Assembly: GCF_900176425.1 (NCBI RefSeq)
Contig: NZ_FWXS01000002.1
Coordinates: forward strand, 248,001 to 312,000
Length of the DNA: 64,000 nucleotides
Reading direction: 5' to 3'
From: Moheibacter sediminis
GTDB taxonomy: Bacteria > Bacteroidota > Bacteroidia > Flavobacteriales > Weeksellaceae
Below are positions 1 through 7,853 of this stretch, piece by piece; positions within the stretch are counted from its first letter, which is position 1; every line of letters begins with the position of its first letter. The notes beneath the pieces were generated by a model. That model saw only the letters and a list, made by a program, of their open reading frames with translations, made no database searches and was not told the DNA's origin. The position numbers and the translations under genes are program-made.

Positions 1-1
1 A

Positions 2-535
2 GGATTACAGAAAGAAGCACGTAAAGCTGCTTATTATCCAACTTTATCTTTGTCTGCGAGTTACAATTACATGGGACAAGGAGCAAAATTCCCAATCGGA
101 GCAGGGTTGGAAGATGGCATTTATTGGTCTGATTTTTCTTCAATTGGATTAAATCTTAAAATCCCAATTTTCAACGGATTTGCAACCAAAGCAAGAGTTA
201 GCATGGCAGATATCGAGATCAGAGAATTACAGGAAGATATCATCGATACAAAACTCGGATTGGATTTGGAATACCAAAATGCTAAATCTCAGATTGAAAA
301 CAACTACATCGCAATCGAAAACCAGCAGCAAAATGTTGATTTGGCACAGAAAGTTGTAAACAATACACAAAGTAATTACCAGCTTGGATTGGCAACTTTG
401 ACCGATTTATTAGAAGCTCAAAATACATTGGTAGATGCCCGAAATAATTATTCAAACGCTGTTCTACAATATAAACTAGCTGAAGTTCAGTTATTAAAAT
501 CAAAAGGAGAATTAAAAACATTAACTCAACAATAA
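2..535 (+). CDS. TolC-family outer membrane efflux protein, C-terminal part (5' end outside window)
   Basis: This is the end of an outer membrane channel of the TolC/OEP family, which forms the exit duct of tripartite drug or metal efflux pumps. The frame is open from base 2 with no start codon before a TTG at 50, and the residues encoded upstream of it (LQKEARKAAYYPTLSLSASY) are a typical OEP segment, so the gene begins outside the window. The visible 177 residues have the family's long amphipathic helices rich in Gln, Asn and Ala. They also contain the 'NYQLGLATLTDLLEAQ' helix-turn typical of the second OEP repeat. The adaptor gene starts 32 bases downstream and the pump gene follows, so the three form one efflux operon. 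Family assignment is secure; the substrate is unknown. Confidence 0.93.
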   Translation, partial: GLQKEARKAAYYPTLSLSASYNYMGQGAKFPIGAGLEDGIYWSDFSSIGLNLKIPIFNGFATKARVSMADIEIRELQEDIIDTKLGLDLEYQNAKSQIENNYIAIENQQQNVDLAQKVVNNTQSNYQLGLATLTDLLEAQNTLVDARNNYSNAVLQYKLAEVQLLKSKGELKTLTQQ

Positions 536-567
536 AATATATACATCAAAACAATTAAATAAAGATT

Positions 568-1644
568 ATGAAAATTGTAAGAATTATACTCACTGTAGTC
601 ATCGTCGGAGCGCTCTTGGTTTGGGGTGGAATGACACTTGTAAATAATAAGAAAAAATCTGAAGAAGAAACAAAAATCGTAGCTCAGGTAAACGAAAGTG
701 TTGCGGTAAACGTAGCAAAAGTCCAGTTCGAAAACATGAATGTAGATTATGTTGCCAACGGAACTTTCGAACCATTTCAGGAAATGAAATTCCCTTCTGA
801 AGTTTCAGGGAAAGTATTGAAAGTTTTCGTTGATGAAGGAAGTTATGTGCGTGTCGGACAAACTCTGGCGGTGATTCGCGGTGATTCTCAGTCCATCGAT
901 TTAACTGCTGCTCAGGCTGCTTACCAAAATGCGATTACAGATAATCAACGTTATGAAAACGCTTTGAAAACAGGCGGTGTAACACAACAACAAGTTGATC
1001 AATCTAGATTACAATTGAAAAATGCAAAAGCACAATTAGATCAATCAAGACTTAAAGTAGGCGATATGAACATTCGCGCAACCATCAGCGGTGTTGTAAA
1101 TTCAAGATTGATCGAGCCTGGTTCATATGTAAATCCGGGTACAGAAATGTTTGAAATCGTAAATGTTTCAAGCTTGAAATTAAGAGCAGAAGTAAATGAA
1201 AACCAGATTGTAAACTTAAAAGTCGGTGACAATATCAAAGTAACTGCAAGTGTTTTTCCAGGAAAAGAATTCGCGGGAAAAGTAACTTTCATTGCTCCAA
1301 AAGCAAGCTCATCTTTGAATTTCCCTGTTGAAATTCAGGTTTCAAACAGTGCAGGAAATGAATTAAAAGCAGGTATGTACGGAACAGCAATTTTCTCTCA
1401 ATCAAAAGACGAAATTACATCCAAACCGGCTTTAGTTGTTCCAAGACAAGCATTTGTTGGAGGCTTAAACAGCAATCAGGTTTTTGTAGTGAAAGACAGC
1501 ATTGTTAAATTAACGACAATTACATCAGGAAGAAATTTCGGTGATAAAATTGAAGTTCTTAGCGGATTAAATGACGGCGAAACGGTCGTTACGAGCGGGC
1601 AGGTCAATTTAGCCGACGGATCAAAAGTGTCAATCATTAAATAG
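568..1644 (+). CDS. Efflux RND transporter periplasmic adaptor subunit (membrane fusion protein)
   Basis: This is a 358-residue membrane fusion protein that links the inner membrane RND pump to the outer membrane channel. Residues 5-25 form an N-terminal membrane anchor or signal. A lipoyl/barrel-sandwich half follows near residues 75-115 ('GKVLKVFVDEGSYVRVGQ'), then a short alpha-hairpin (about 110-165) and the second lipoyl half ('ATISGVVNSRLIEPGSYV'). A beta-barrel domain and a membrane-proximal domain ending near 'SGLNDGETVVTSG' complete the HlyD/AcrA order. The protein has no lipobox, so it is probably anchored by its N-terminal helix. It lies between the channel and pump genes of the same operon. 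The family is clear and the exported substrate is not. Confidence 0.95.
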   Translation: MKIVRIILTVVIVGALLVWGGMTLVNNKKKSEEETKIVAQVNESVAVNVAKVQFENMNVDYVANGTFEPFQEMKFPSEVSGKVLKVFVDEGSYVRVGQTLAVIRGDSQSIDLTAAQAAYQNAITDNQRYENALKTGGVTQQQVDQSRLQLKNAKAQLDQSRLKVGDMNIRATISGVVNSRLIEPGSYVNPGTEMFEIVNVSSLKLRAEVNENQIVNLKVGDNIKVTASVFPGKEFAGKVTFIAPKASSSLNFPVEIQVSNSAGNELKAGMYGTAIFSQSKDEITSKPALVVPRQAFVGGLNSNQVFVVKDSIVKLTTITSGRNFGDKIEVLSGLNDGETVVTSGQVNLADGSKVSIIK

Positions 1645-1681
1645 ATTTTAGAAGCAAGACACTAGACACAAGAAAAAAGAG

Positions 1682-1720
1682 TCTAATGTTTAAAATCTAA
1701 TGTCTAAAATCTAAAATAAA
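1682..1720 (+). repeat. Short AT-rich tandem repeat between adaptor and pump genes
   Basis: Two 14-base units (TCTAATGTTTAAAA and TCTAATGTCTAAAA) stand head to tail and are followed by a shortened third copy, TCTAAAATAAA. The repeat fills most of the 82-base gap before the pump start at 1727. It could be simple slippage, a spacer or a protein-binding site; nothing in the sequence decides which. Confidence 0.7.
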
Positions 1721-1726
1721 TTAAGA

Positions 1727-4700
1727 ATGAAACTAGCAGAAATATCCATTAAAAGACCCACGCTTGTAGTCGCATTGTTTACAATTCTGACTTTAGGAGG
1801 ACTTTTTTCCTATACGCAGTTGGGTTACGAACTCATACCGAAATTTGAGTTCAACATGATTACAATTTCCACGGTGTATCCGGGAGCATCACCATCGGAA
1901 ATGGAAAACACAGTTACCAAGAAAATCGAGGATGCAGTTGCTTCCATGGAAAACATTAAAAAAATTGAATCAAAATCCTTTGAAAGTTTATCAATGGTAA
2001 TGATTCAGTTAAATCCGGGAACTGATACCAATTATGCGCTAAATGATGCACAGCGTAAAGTCAATACCATTTTGGCAGATTTGCCTGAAGATGCAGATCC
2101 GCCGTCATTATTAAAACTTTCGGCAGATGATTTCCCTATCATAACTATTGCGGCAACATCTGATATGAACAGTATAGAATTTTATGATTTGCTCGACAAA
2201 AAAATTCAACCTATACTTTCACGTGTGCCAGGTGTGGCACAGATTGACATCATTGGAGGACAGGAAAGAGAAATTCAAGTAAGTTTAAATCAAAATAAAT
2301 TGGAGGGTTATGGACTTTCAGTACCGCAGGTTATGCAGATGATCCAAAGTTCCAATCTTGACTTCCCGACAGGAAATGTAAAAACACGTGAAAATACTAC
2401 ACTTATACGCCTTTCAGGTAAATATCAAACGGTTGAGGAGTTAAGAAATCTTGTAGTTTCCAGTAACAATGGAATACAAGTTAGATTATCAGAAATAGCT
2501 GATGTACAGGATAGTCAGAAAGAAGCAGATAAGGTTTCCAGACTTAATCAAAGCAACACGATTTTGCTTCAGATAAAAAAACAATCTGATGCAAATGCAG
2601 TAGCAGTAAGCGAAGAAGTTCGTGCAGAACTTGATAAAATACAGACAGACTATAAAGCTCAGAATGTACAGCTCAAAGTGGCAAATGATACCAGCGAAAT
2701 GACCTTGGTAGCAGCAAACAATGTAATGTTTGACTTGTTTCTAGCAATCTTTTTAGTAGCAGCGGTAATGTTGTTGTTCCTGCATAGTTTGAGAAACGCA
2801 TTCATCGTTATGGTTTCGATTCCGGCTTCATTGATTGCAACTTTCATCGGGATTTATTTCATGGGTTATACCCTCAACTTGATGTCTTTAGTTGCGCTTT
2901 CATTGGTAGTTGGTATTTTGGTGGATGACGCGATTGTTGTGCTCGAAAATATACACCGACACATGGAAATGGGGAAGAACAAAGTCCGTGCAGCTTATGA
3001 TGGTGCATCTGAGATTGGTTTTACTGTAGTAGCGATCACATTGGTAATTATAGTAGTATTCTTACCGATTTCAATTAGTAATGATTTCGTTTCAAACATC
3101 ATTAAACAATTTGCCGTAACGGTAATGATTGCAACCGGATTCTCTTTATTAGCTTCATTTACAATTGTTCCCTGGCTTTCTTCCAGGTTTGGAAAATTAG
3201 AACATATAACAGGAAAAAATTTCTTCGAAAAAATTATTCTTGCATTTGAAGGATTATTGACAAGATTTACTAACTGGGTTTCCGGAATCCTAAAATGGTC
3301 CCTTAAAGCTTGGTGGTCTAAAGTTCTTACAATTGTTATTGCAGTTATTTTATTCTTCTCTTCTCTGGCTTTGGTAGGAATGGGATTTGTCGGTGGGGAA
3401 TTTTTCCCAAAAATGGACAAAGGAGAATTCCTCGTTCAGATCGAATTACCAAAAGATGCTTCACTTGAGCAAACCAATATTGCTACACAAAAAGCTGAAA
3501 AATACATTCGTCAAAAGTCGGAAGTAGTCGATATGATTACAACTGTTGGTCAGTTAAGTAGCGGGTTCAGCGGTTCGCAAGCAACTGCTTATCAATCTGA
3601 AATTCAAGTTATTTTGACCGATAAAAAGCTGCGTGATGAGAGTACTTTCATTTTTGCGGCGAAGCTCAAAAGAGAATTAGAGAAAGAATTGATAGGAGCG
3701 AAGGTTAGCACAATCCCGATGGGAATTATGGGTGTAGAAGACGCTCCATTACAACTGGTTGTGATAGGACCGTCGGTTGATAGTGCCATGGTATTTGCAA
3801 AAAAAGCAGAAGCTGAATTGAAAAAAATCAGCGGTGCTTCAGAGGTTGAATTATCAGTAGAAGATGGAAATCCTGAAATCAGCGTGCAAGTAGACCGCGA
3901 CAAAATGTCATTGCTTGGGCTGGATTTGACTACAGTAGGTATGACCATGCAAACAGCTTTCAGCGGAAACACAGATGCGAAGTTTCGTGCAGGAGAATAT
4001 GAATATGACATCAACATCCGTTACGACCAATTCAATCGCTCCAACATTGATGATGTTAAAAACCTCATTTTTGTCAATAATCAAGGACAGCAGATTAAAC
4101 TTTCTCAATTTGCAGAAGTAGTTGAAACTTCAGGGCCAAGTGGTTTGGATCGAAGAGATAAAAGTCCTTCCGTGACTGTAAGAGGTCAGTCAGTTGGTCG
4201 ACCTTTGGGTGATGTTGCTGCAGAATGGGAAACAAAATTCTCCCAAATCCCCAAACCATTAGGAGTAAGTTATGTTTGGGGTGGTGATATGGAAATGCAG
4301 TCAGAAGGTTTCGGAACATTGGGTATCGCTTTGCTTGCGGCTATTATATTGGTTTATCTGGTAATGGTTGGTTTATACAACAGTTATGTATACCCGTTTG
4401 TGGTATTGTTTTCGATACCCCTTTCATTAATTGGTGTGATGGTAATTTTAGCATTGACCAATAATACTTTGAACATATTTACCATTTTAGGGATGATCAT
4501 GTTGATTGGTTTGGTGTGTAAAAATGCGATATTACTGGTCGATTTCGCCAACCATAGGAAAGAAGAAGGAGAAACGACTTACAATGCTTTGGTTCAGGCT
4601 AACCACGCGCGTCTAAGACCGATTTTGATGACGACCATTGCGATGGTTTGCGGGATGATCCCGATTGCGATTGCAAGTGGAGCAGCTGCTGAAATGAACA

Positions 4701-4900
4701 ATGGTCTGGCGTGGGTAATCATCGGTGGATTGATTTCATCATTGTTCCTTACGTTGATTATAGTCCCGGTTGTTTATTCAATCTTTGACAGTCTGATCCG
4801 CAGATTCGGCAAAAAGAATAAGATTGATTATGCTGACGAAATGGTTGCTGATTATGAGCACCGTGAACTAAGCGACGATGGATTTACTCCAAAACATTAA
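1727..4900 (+). CDS. Efflux RND transporter permease subunit (AcrB/HAE1 type)
   Basis: At 1057 residues this is a full-length resistance-nodulation-division pump, the proton-driven inner membrane part of a tripartite exporter. The N-terminus 'KLAEISIKRPTLVVALFTILTLGG' is the usual first helix. A large periplasmic porter loop follows, then helices 2-6 with the proton-relay helix 'ALSLVVGILVDDAIVVLENIHRHME', whose paired aspartates are present. The second half repeats the plan and ends in helices around 'IGLVCKNAILLVDFANHRKEE'. The pattern matches the hydrophobe/amphiphile (HAE1) branch rather than the heavy-metal branch. The gene is last in the operon and is followed by a hairpin terminator. 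No local regulator gene is visible; one may lie upstream of the window. Confidence 0.96.
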   Translation: MKLAEISIKRPTLVVALFTILTLGGLFSYTQLGYELIPKFEFNMITISTVYPGASPSEMENTVTKKIEDAVASMENIKKIESKSFESLSMVMIQLNPGTDTNYALNDAQRKVNTILADLPEDADPPSLLKLSADDFPIITIAATSDMNSIEFYDLLDKKIQPILSRVPGVAQIDIIGGQEREIQVSLNQNKLEGYGLSVPQVMQMIQSSNLDFPTGNVKTRENTTLIRLSGKYQTVEELRNLVVSSNNGIQVRLSEIADVQDSQKEADKVSRLNQSNTILLQIKKQSDANAVAVSEEVRAELDKIQTDYKAQNVQLKVANDTSEMTLVAANNVMFDLFLAIFLVAAVMLLFLHSLRNAFIVMVSIPASLIATFIGIYFMGYTLNLMSLVALSLVVGILVDDAIVVLENIHRHMEMGKNKVRAAYDGASEIGFTVVAITLVIIVVFLPISISNDFVSNIIKQFAVTVMIATGFSLLASFTIVPWLSSRFGKLEHITGKNFFEKIILAFEGLLTRFTNWVSGILKWSLKAWWSKVLTIVIAVILFFSSLALVGMGFVGGEFFPKMDKGEFLVQIELPKDASLEQTNIATQKAEKYIRQKSEVVDMITTVGQLSSGFSGSQATAYQSEIQVILTDKKLRDESTFIFAAKLKRELEKELIGAKVSTIPMGIMGVEDAPLQLVVIGPSVDSAMVFAKKAEAELKKISGASEVELSVEDGNPEISVQVDRDKMSLLGLDLTTVGMTMQTAFSGNTDAKFRAGEYEYDINIRYDQFNRSNIDDVKNLIFVNNQGQQIKLSQFAEVVETSGPSGLDRRDKSPSVTVRGQSVGRPLGDVAAEWETKFSQIPKPLGVSYVWGGDMEMQSEGFGTLGIALLAAIILVYLVMVGLYNSYVYPFVVLFSIPLSLIGVMVILALTNNTLNIFTILGMIMLIGLVCKNAILLVDFANHRKEEGETTYNALVQANHARLRPILMTTIAMVCGMIPIAIASGAAAEMNNGLAWVIIGGLISSLFLTLIIVPVVYSIFDSLIRRFGKKNKIDYADEMVADYEHRELSDDGFTPKH

Positions 4901-4956
4901 TCCATCTAGATTATCATTTCTAGCCTAGTCAAAAAATCATAGTTCTTTATAATTGG

Positions 4957-4999
4957 AATCGGGTATTGAGATTTAATCTCAGTGCCCGATTTTCTTTTT
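4957..4999 (+). terminator. Rho-independent terminator of the efflux operon
   Basis: A long stem (AATCGGG...GAGATT pairing with AATCTC...CCCGATT, with two G-U wobbles) is followed by a T-rich run. It sits 57 bases after the pump stop codon. The rest of the gap up to 5120 is AT-rich with no further feature seen. Confidence 0.85.
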
Positions 5000-5120
5000 G
5001 TAGGATTAAATATGAAATTCTAAATAAGTGGTAATTATTCAATATTTAGAAATAAAACAATTAAACCTATTACAGATAATACTTTCTAAATTTTACTTTA
5101 TACAATTTATACATTAAAAG

Positions 5121-5128
5121 TATCTTTG
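5121..5128 (+). promoter_or_regulatory. Bacteroidota -7 promoter element for rlmD
   Basis: TATCTTTG matches the Bacteroidota -7 consensus TAnnTTTG and ends four bases before the rlmD ATG at 5133. Transcription would start at or next to the ATG, predicting a leaderless mRNA. No convincing -33 TTG was found at ideal spacing. Confidence 0.65.
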
Positions 5129-5132
5129 CGTC

Positions 5133-6551
5133 ATGGCAAGAAAAAAAGGAAAAAATATTTTTCTAGAAAACATAGAAATTCTGCGTGCAGGTGCGAAAGG
5201 CATTTCAATAGGTAAATCGCCTGACGGTAAAACGGTTTTGGTCAAAGATGCAATTCCAGGAGATGTTGTCAACGTCAACGTTTACAAAAAGAAAAGCAGT
5301 TATCTGGAAGGAAATGCGGTTGAAATTTTGAAGAAATCGCCTTACCGGATCGATCCGAAATGCATTCACTTTGGAACTTGTGGGGGTTGTAAATGGCAGA
5401 ATATGTCTTACGAAACCCAATTGAAATTTAAACAAGACGAAGTCGAAAATAATTTGCAAAGAATTGGTGGATTTCATGATTTGGAAATCACTCCGATCTT
5501 AGGTTCATCAGAAGATTATTATTACAGAAATAAATTGGAATATTCCTTTTCCAATGCGCGCTGGCTGACTTTGGAAGAAATCAGAAATACGGAAGAAAAT
5601 TACAACCGAAATGCTTTGGGATTTCATATTCCGGGGCAATGGAGTAAAGTTCTTGACATCAAAGAATGCCATTTGCAGGCGGAACCTTCCAATGCCATTC
5701 GCCTGGAAGCCAAACGTTTTGCAAATGAAAACGGATATGAGTTTTATGATTTGCAAAACCAGGAAGGATTTCTGAGAACGATGATGATTCGTTCAAATTT
5801 AAAAGGAGAAATCATGGTTTTGGTTCAATTATTTAAAGAAGACAAAGAAAAACGCGAAGCATTTCTTCAAAATTTACAAGATAAATTTCCGCAAATAGTT
5901 TCGTTGCTTTATGCCATTAACCCAAAAGGAAATGATTCGATTTATGATTTGGATGTTCAGATTTTTTCAGGACAAGATTTCATCATGGAAGAAATGGAAG
6001 ATCTGCATTTCAAAATCGGACCCAAAAGTTTTTACCAAACCAATCCTGCTCAAGCTTATGAATTGTACAAAATCACACGCGATTTTGCAGATTTGAAAGG
6101 AGATGAAGTTGTTTACGATTTATACACAGGAACGGGAACCATCGCGCAATTCGTTTCAAAAAAAGCGAAAAAAGTTGTAGGAGTTGAAGCAGTGCAGGAA
6201 GCAATCGATGCGGCAAATGCAAATGCGGAACGCAATAACATTACCAATTGTACTTTTTATTGTGGCGATATGAAAGACATTTTCGATGATAATTTTATCG
6301 AACAAAATGGAATGCCGGATGTTATCATTACAGACCCGCCACGCGATGGTATGCACAAAAATGTAGTGGAAACCATTTTGAGAATCAATGCAAAACGGGT
6401 TGTTTATGTAAGTTGTAATTCGGCAACACAGGCGCGTGATTTGGAGCTGATGAAACACCAGTATGAAATCAAAAAGGTTCGTCCGGTAGATATGTTTCCG
6501 CAAACGCACCATGTAGAAAATGTTGTACTTTTGGAAAGAATTGATCTATAA
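5133..6551 (+). CDS. rlmD: 23S rRNA (uracil(1939)-C(5))-methyltransferase RlmD family
   Basis: This 472-residue enzyme of the RumA/RlmD family uses SAM to methylate a uracil C5 in 23S rRNA. An N-terminal TRAM domain (about residues 1-65) is followed by the cysteine cluster 'CIHFGTCGGCKW', which binds a [4Fe-4S] cluster. A Rossmann methyltransferase domain follows with 'VVYDLYTGTGTIAQF' (SAM loop), 'ITDPPRDGMH', and the catalytic cysteine in 'VYVSCNSATQARDL'. Bacteroidota often carry more than one RlmD/RlmC-type paralogue, so the exact target base is inferred from the family. The gene has its own promoter, and the next gene starts directly at its stop codon, suggesting cotranscription. Confidence 0.93.
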   Translation: MARKKGKNIFLENIEILRAGAKGISIGKSPDGKTVLVKDAIPGDVVNVNVYKKKSSYLEGNAVEILKKSPYRIDPKCIHFGTCGGCKWQNMSYETQLKFKQDEVENNLQRIGGFHDLEITPILGSSEDYYYRNKLEYSFSNARWLTLEEIRNTEENYNRNALGFHIPGQWSKVLDIKECHLQAEPSNAIRLEAKRFANENGYEFYDLQNQEGFLRTMMIRSNLKGEIMVLVQLFKEDKEKREAFLQNLQDKFPQIVSLLYAINPKGNDSIYDLDVQIFSGQDFIMEEMEDLHFKIGPKSFYQTNPAQAYELYKITRDFADLKGDEVVYDLYTGTGTIAQFVSKKAKKVVGVEAVQEAIDAANANAERNNITNCTFYCGDMKDIFDDNFIEQNGMPDVIITDPPRDGMHKNVVETILRINAKRVVYVSCNSATQARDLELMKHQYEIKKVRPVDMFPQTHHVENVVLLERIDL

Positions 6552-7037
6552 ATGATGAAGAAAAGAATTTTAGTTTTAGGAATAATTTTCACCGCAGTTT
6601 TTGCAGTTTCCTGTGAAGAAGATGACGTATGTGTAGGAGAGGGAACTCCTAATCTTACAGTAGTTTTCAGAACCCTTCAGACGCAGGAAAATCTTACTGA
6701 TACTTTATTTGTTGAAAGAGTAACTTCTGAAGGAGAACTCATCGATACATTGTACAAATGGTTAATAACTGATAGCATTAAATTACCTTTGGGTGGACTT
6801 GATGAATCTGTTAATTATTTCAGAATCAAATTACGTCCTACCGGACAGTCAGACATATTGACGGTAAATTATACTCCAACCACTTCTTTTGTGTCGAAGG
6901 CCTGTGGTTTCAGGCTTACTTATGATGATTTAGATTATGAGTCAACTGAAAACGCCATCAGAAACTTAACTCCAAGCGAATCAAACGTATTAGAAAATGA
7001 AGCAGCTACAAATCTGTATATTTATTATAATAATTAA
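6552..7037 (+). CDS. DUF6452-type lipoprotein
   Basis: A 161-residue predicted lipoprotein: a positively charged start and hydrophobic stretch end in the lipobox 'FAVSC' (Cys21), followed by acidic residues. The mature part is beta-rich and resembles the DUF6452 family, whose function is unknown. The ATG directly follows the rlmD stop, and the 3' end overlaps the next gene by 41 bases, so the three are probably one transcript. The rlmD-DUF6452-DUF6048 order is, as far as I recall, common in Flavobacteriia, which suggests a conserved envelope role. The family call rests on pattern recognition only. Confidence 0.75.
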   Translation: MMKKRILVLGIIFTAVFAVSCEEDDVCVGEGTPNLTVVFRTLQTQENLTDTLFVERVTSEGELIDTLYKWLITDSIKLPLGGLDESVNYFRIKLRPTGQSDILTVNYTPTTSFVSKACGFRLTYDDLDYESTENAIRNLTPSESNVLENEAATNLYIYYNN

Positions 7038-7701
7038 TCTTTTTGCAGCACAGTCATTTGCGCAGCAAGACAGCATCAATGTAAAAATTGACAGTGTCGT
7101 TTCTGAAAAAATTGACAGCTTAAAACCTAAAAACAGAAGCGGAAATCTTTTCATAGGTGTCGATTTGTTTAATCCGGTTATGTCCGTGCTTTCTGATAAA
7201 CAGGGCGGTCAAGCAATGATTTCATACAGAATAACAGGTAAGTGGAATGCCGTAGCCGAAGTAGGTTATGAAAAAAATATTTATGACGAACTTGATTGGA
7301 ATATAGATGTGAACGGACTTTATTTCAAACTTGGATTTAATTGGTTCATTTCTCAGGATTATCAAGATCCTTCTAACGGATTTTATACCGGTGCACGTGT
7401 GGCCTATGCCATGTATGAACAAAAAATCAATCAGTATCCGATTCGATTATCCGGAAACCAAGTAGATGATTATGGAAGTCTTCCTGCAGAGAACGTGAGT
7501 GCTTACTGGGTAGAAATTGTTGGCGGAGGCAGGATTCAGTTGTTTAGTAATTTTTATGCAGATGTTTCTATCCGTCCCGAAATTTATATCGGAAGCAAAA
7601 AACAGGAAGGTATCGACCCGCTCTTAATTCCAGGATACGGAAAAGACATCGGACCAATTAATTTCAGCGTTTTTTGGGGATTGACTTATAAATTGTTTTA
7701 A
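6997..7701 (+). CDS. DUF6048-type outer membrane beta-barrel protein
   Basis: A 234-residue exported protein with a cleavable signal peptide ending near 'QSFAQQD'. The rest has alternating hydrophobic strands and ends in an aromatic residue ('GLTYKLF'), as outer membrane beta-barrels do. Its general look matches the DUF6048 family, of unknown function. The start lies inside the preceding lipoprotein gene (41-base overlap in another frame), implying translational coupling. The lipoprotein and barrel may work together at the outer membrane; that is inference from gene order. A bidirectional terminator follows. Confidence 0.75.
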   Translation: MKQLQICIFIIIINLFAAQSFAQQDSINVKIDSVVSEKIDSLKPKNRSGNLFIGVDLFNPVMSVLSDKQGGQAMISYRITGKWNAVAEVGYEKNIYDELDWNIDVNGLYFKLGFNWFISQDYQDPSNGFYTGARVAYAMYEQKINQYPIRLSGNQVDDYGSLPAENVSAYWVEIVGGGRIQLFSNFYADVSIRPEIYIGSKKQEGIDPLLIPGYGKDIGPINFSVFWGLTYKLF

Positions 7702-7798
7702 CTTAATTGTGTGATAGTTTGGAAGATTCTTTGAATCATTGAGGAGCAGTCACATTCTTTTTCTTCAATTCATATTATTATCATATAATATTAATTAT

Positions 7799-7837
7799 TA
7801 AAGCCGTTTCAACTCGGTCGAAACGGCTTTAATTTTA
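7799..7837. terminator. Bidirectional intrinsic terminator between convergent genes
   Basis: AAAGCCGTTTC and GAAACGGCTTT pair around a 9-base loop. A T-rich tract follows on the plus strand and an A/T tract on the other side. It separates the plus-strand DUF6048 gene (ends 7701) from the minus-strand protease gene (ends 7854). Confidence 0.88.
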
Positions 7838-7853
7838 TTGAAAGAATTTAGAA

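Noticed and set aside
1041-1292. Open frame antisense to the adaptor gene
   Set aside because: It lies wholly inside a well-supported gene on the other strand, and its translation has no recognisable domain. The same applies to the many frames antisense to the RND pump, ftsH, uvrA and the M36 protease.
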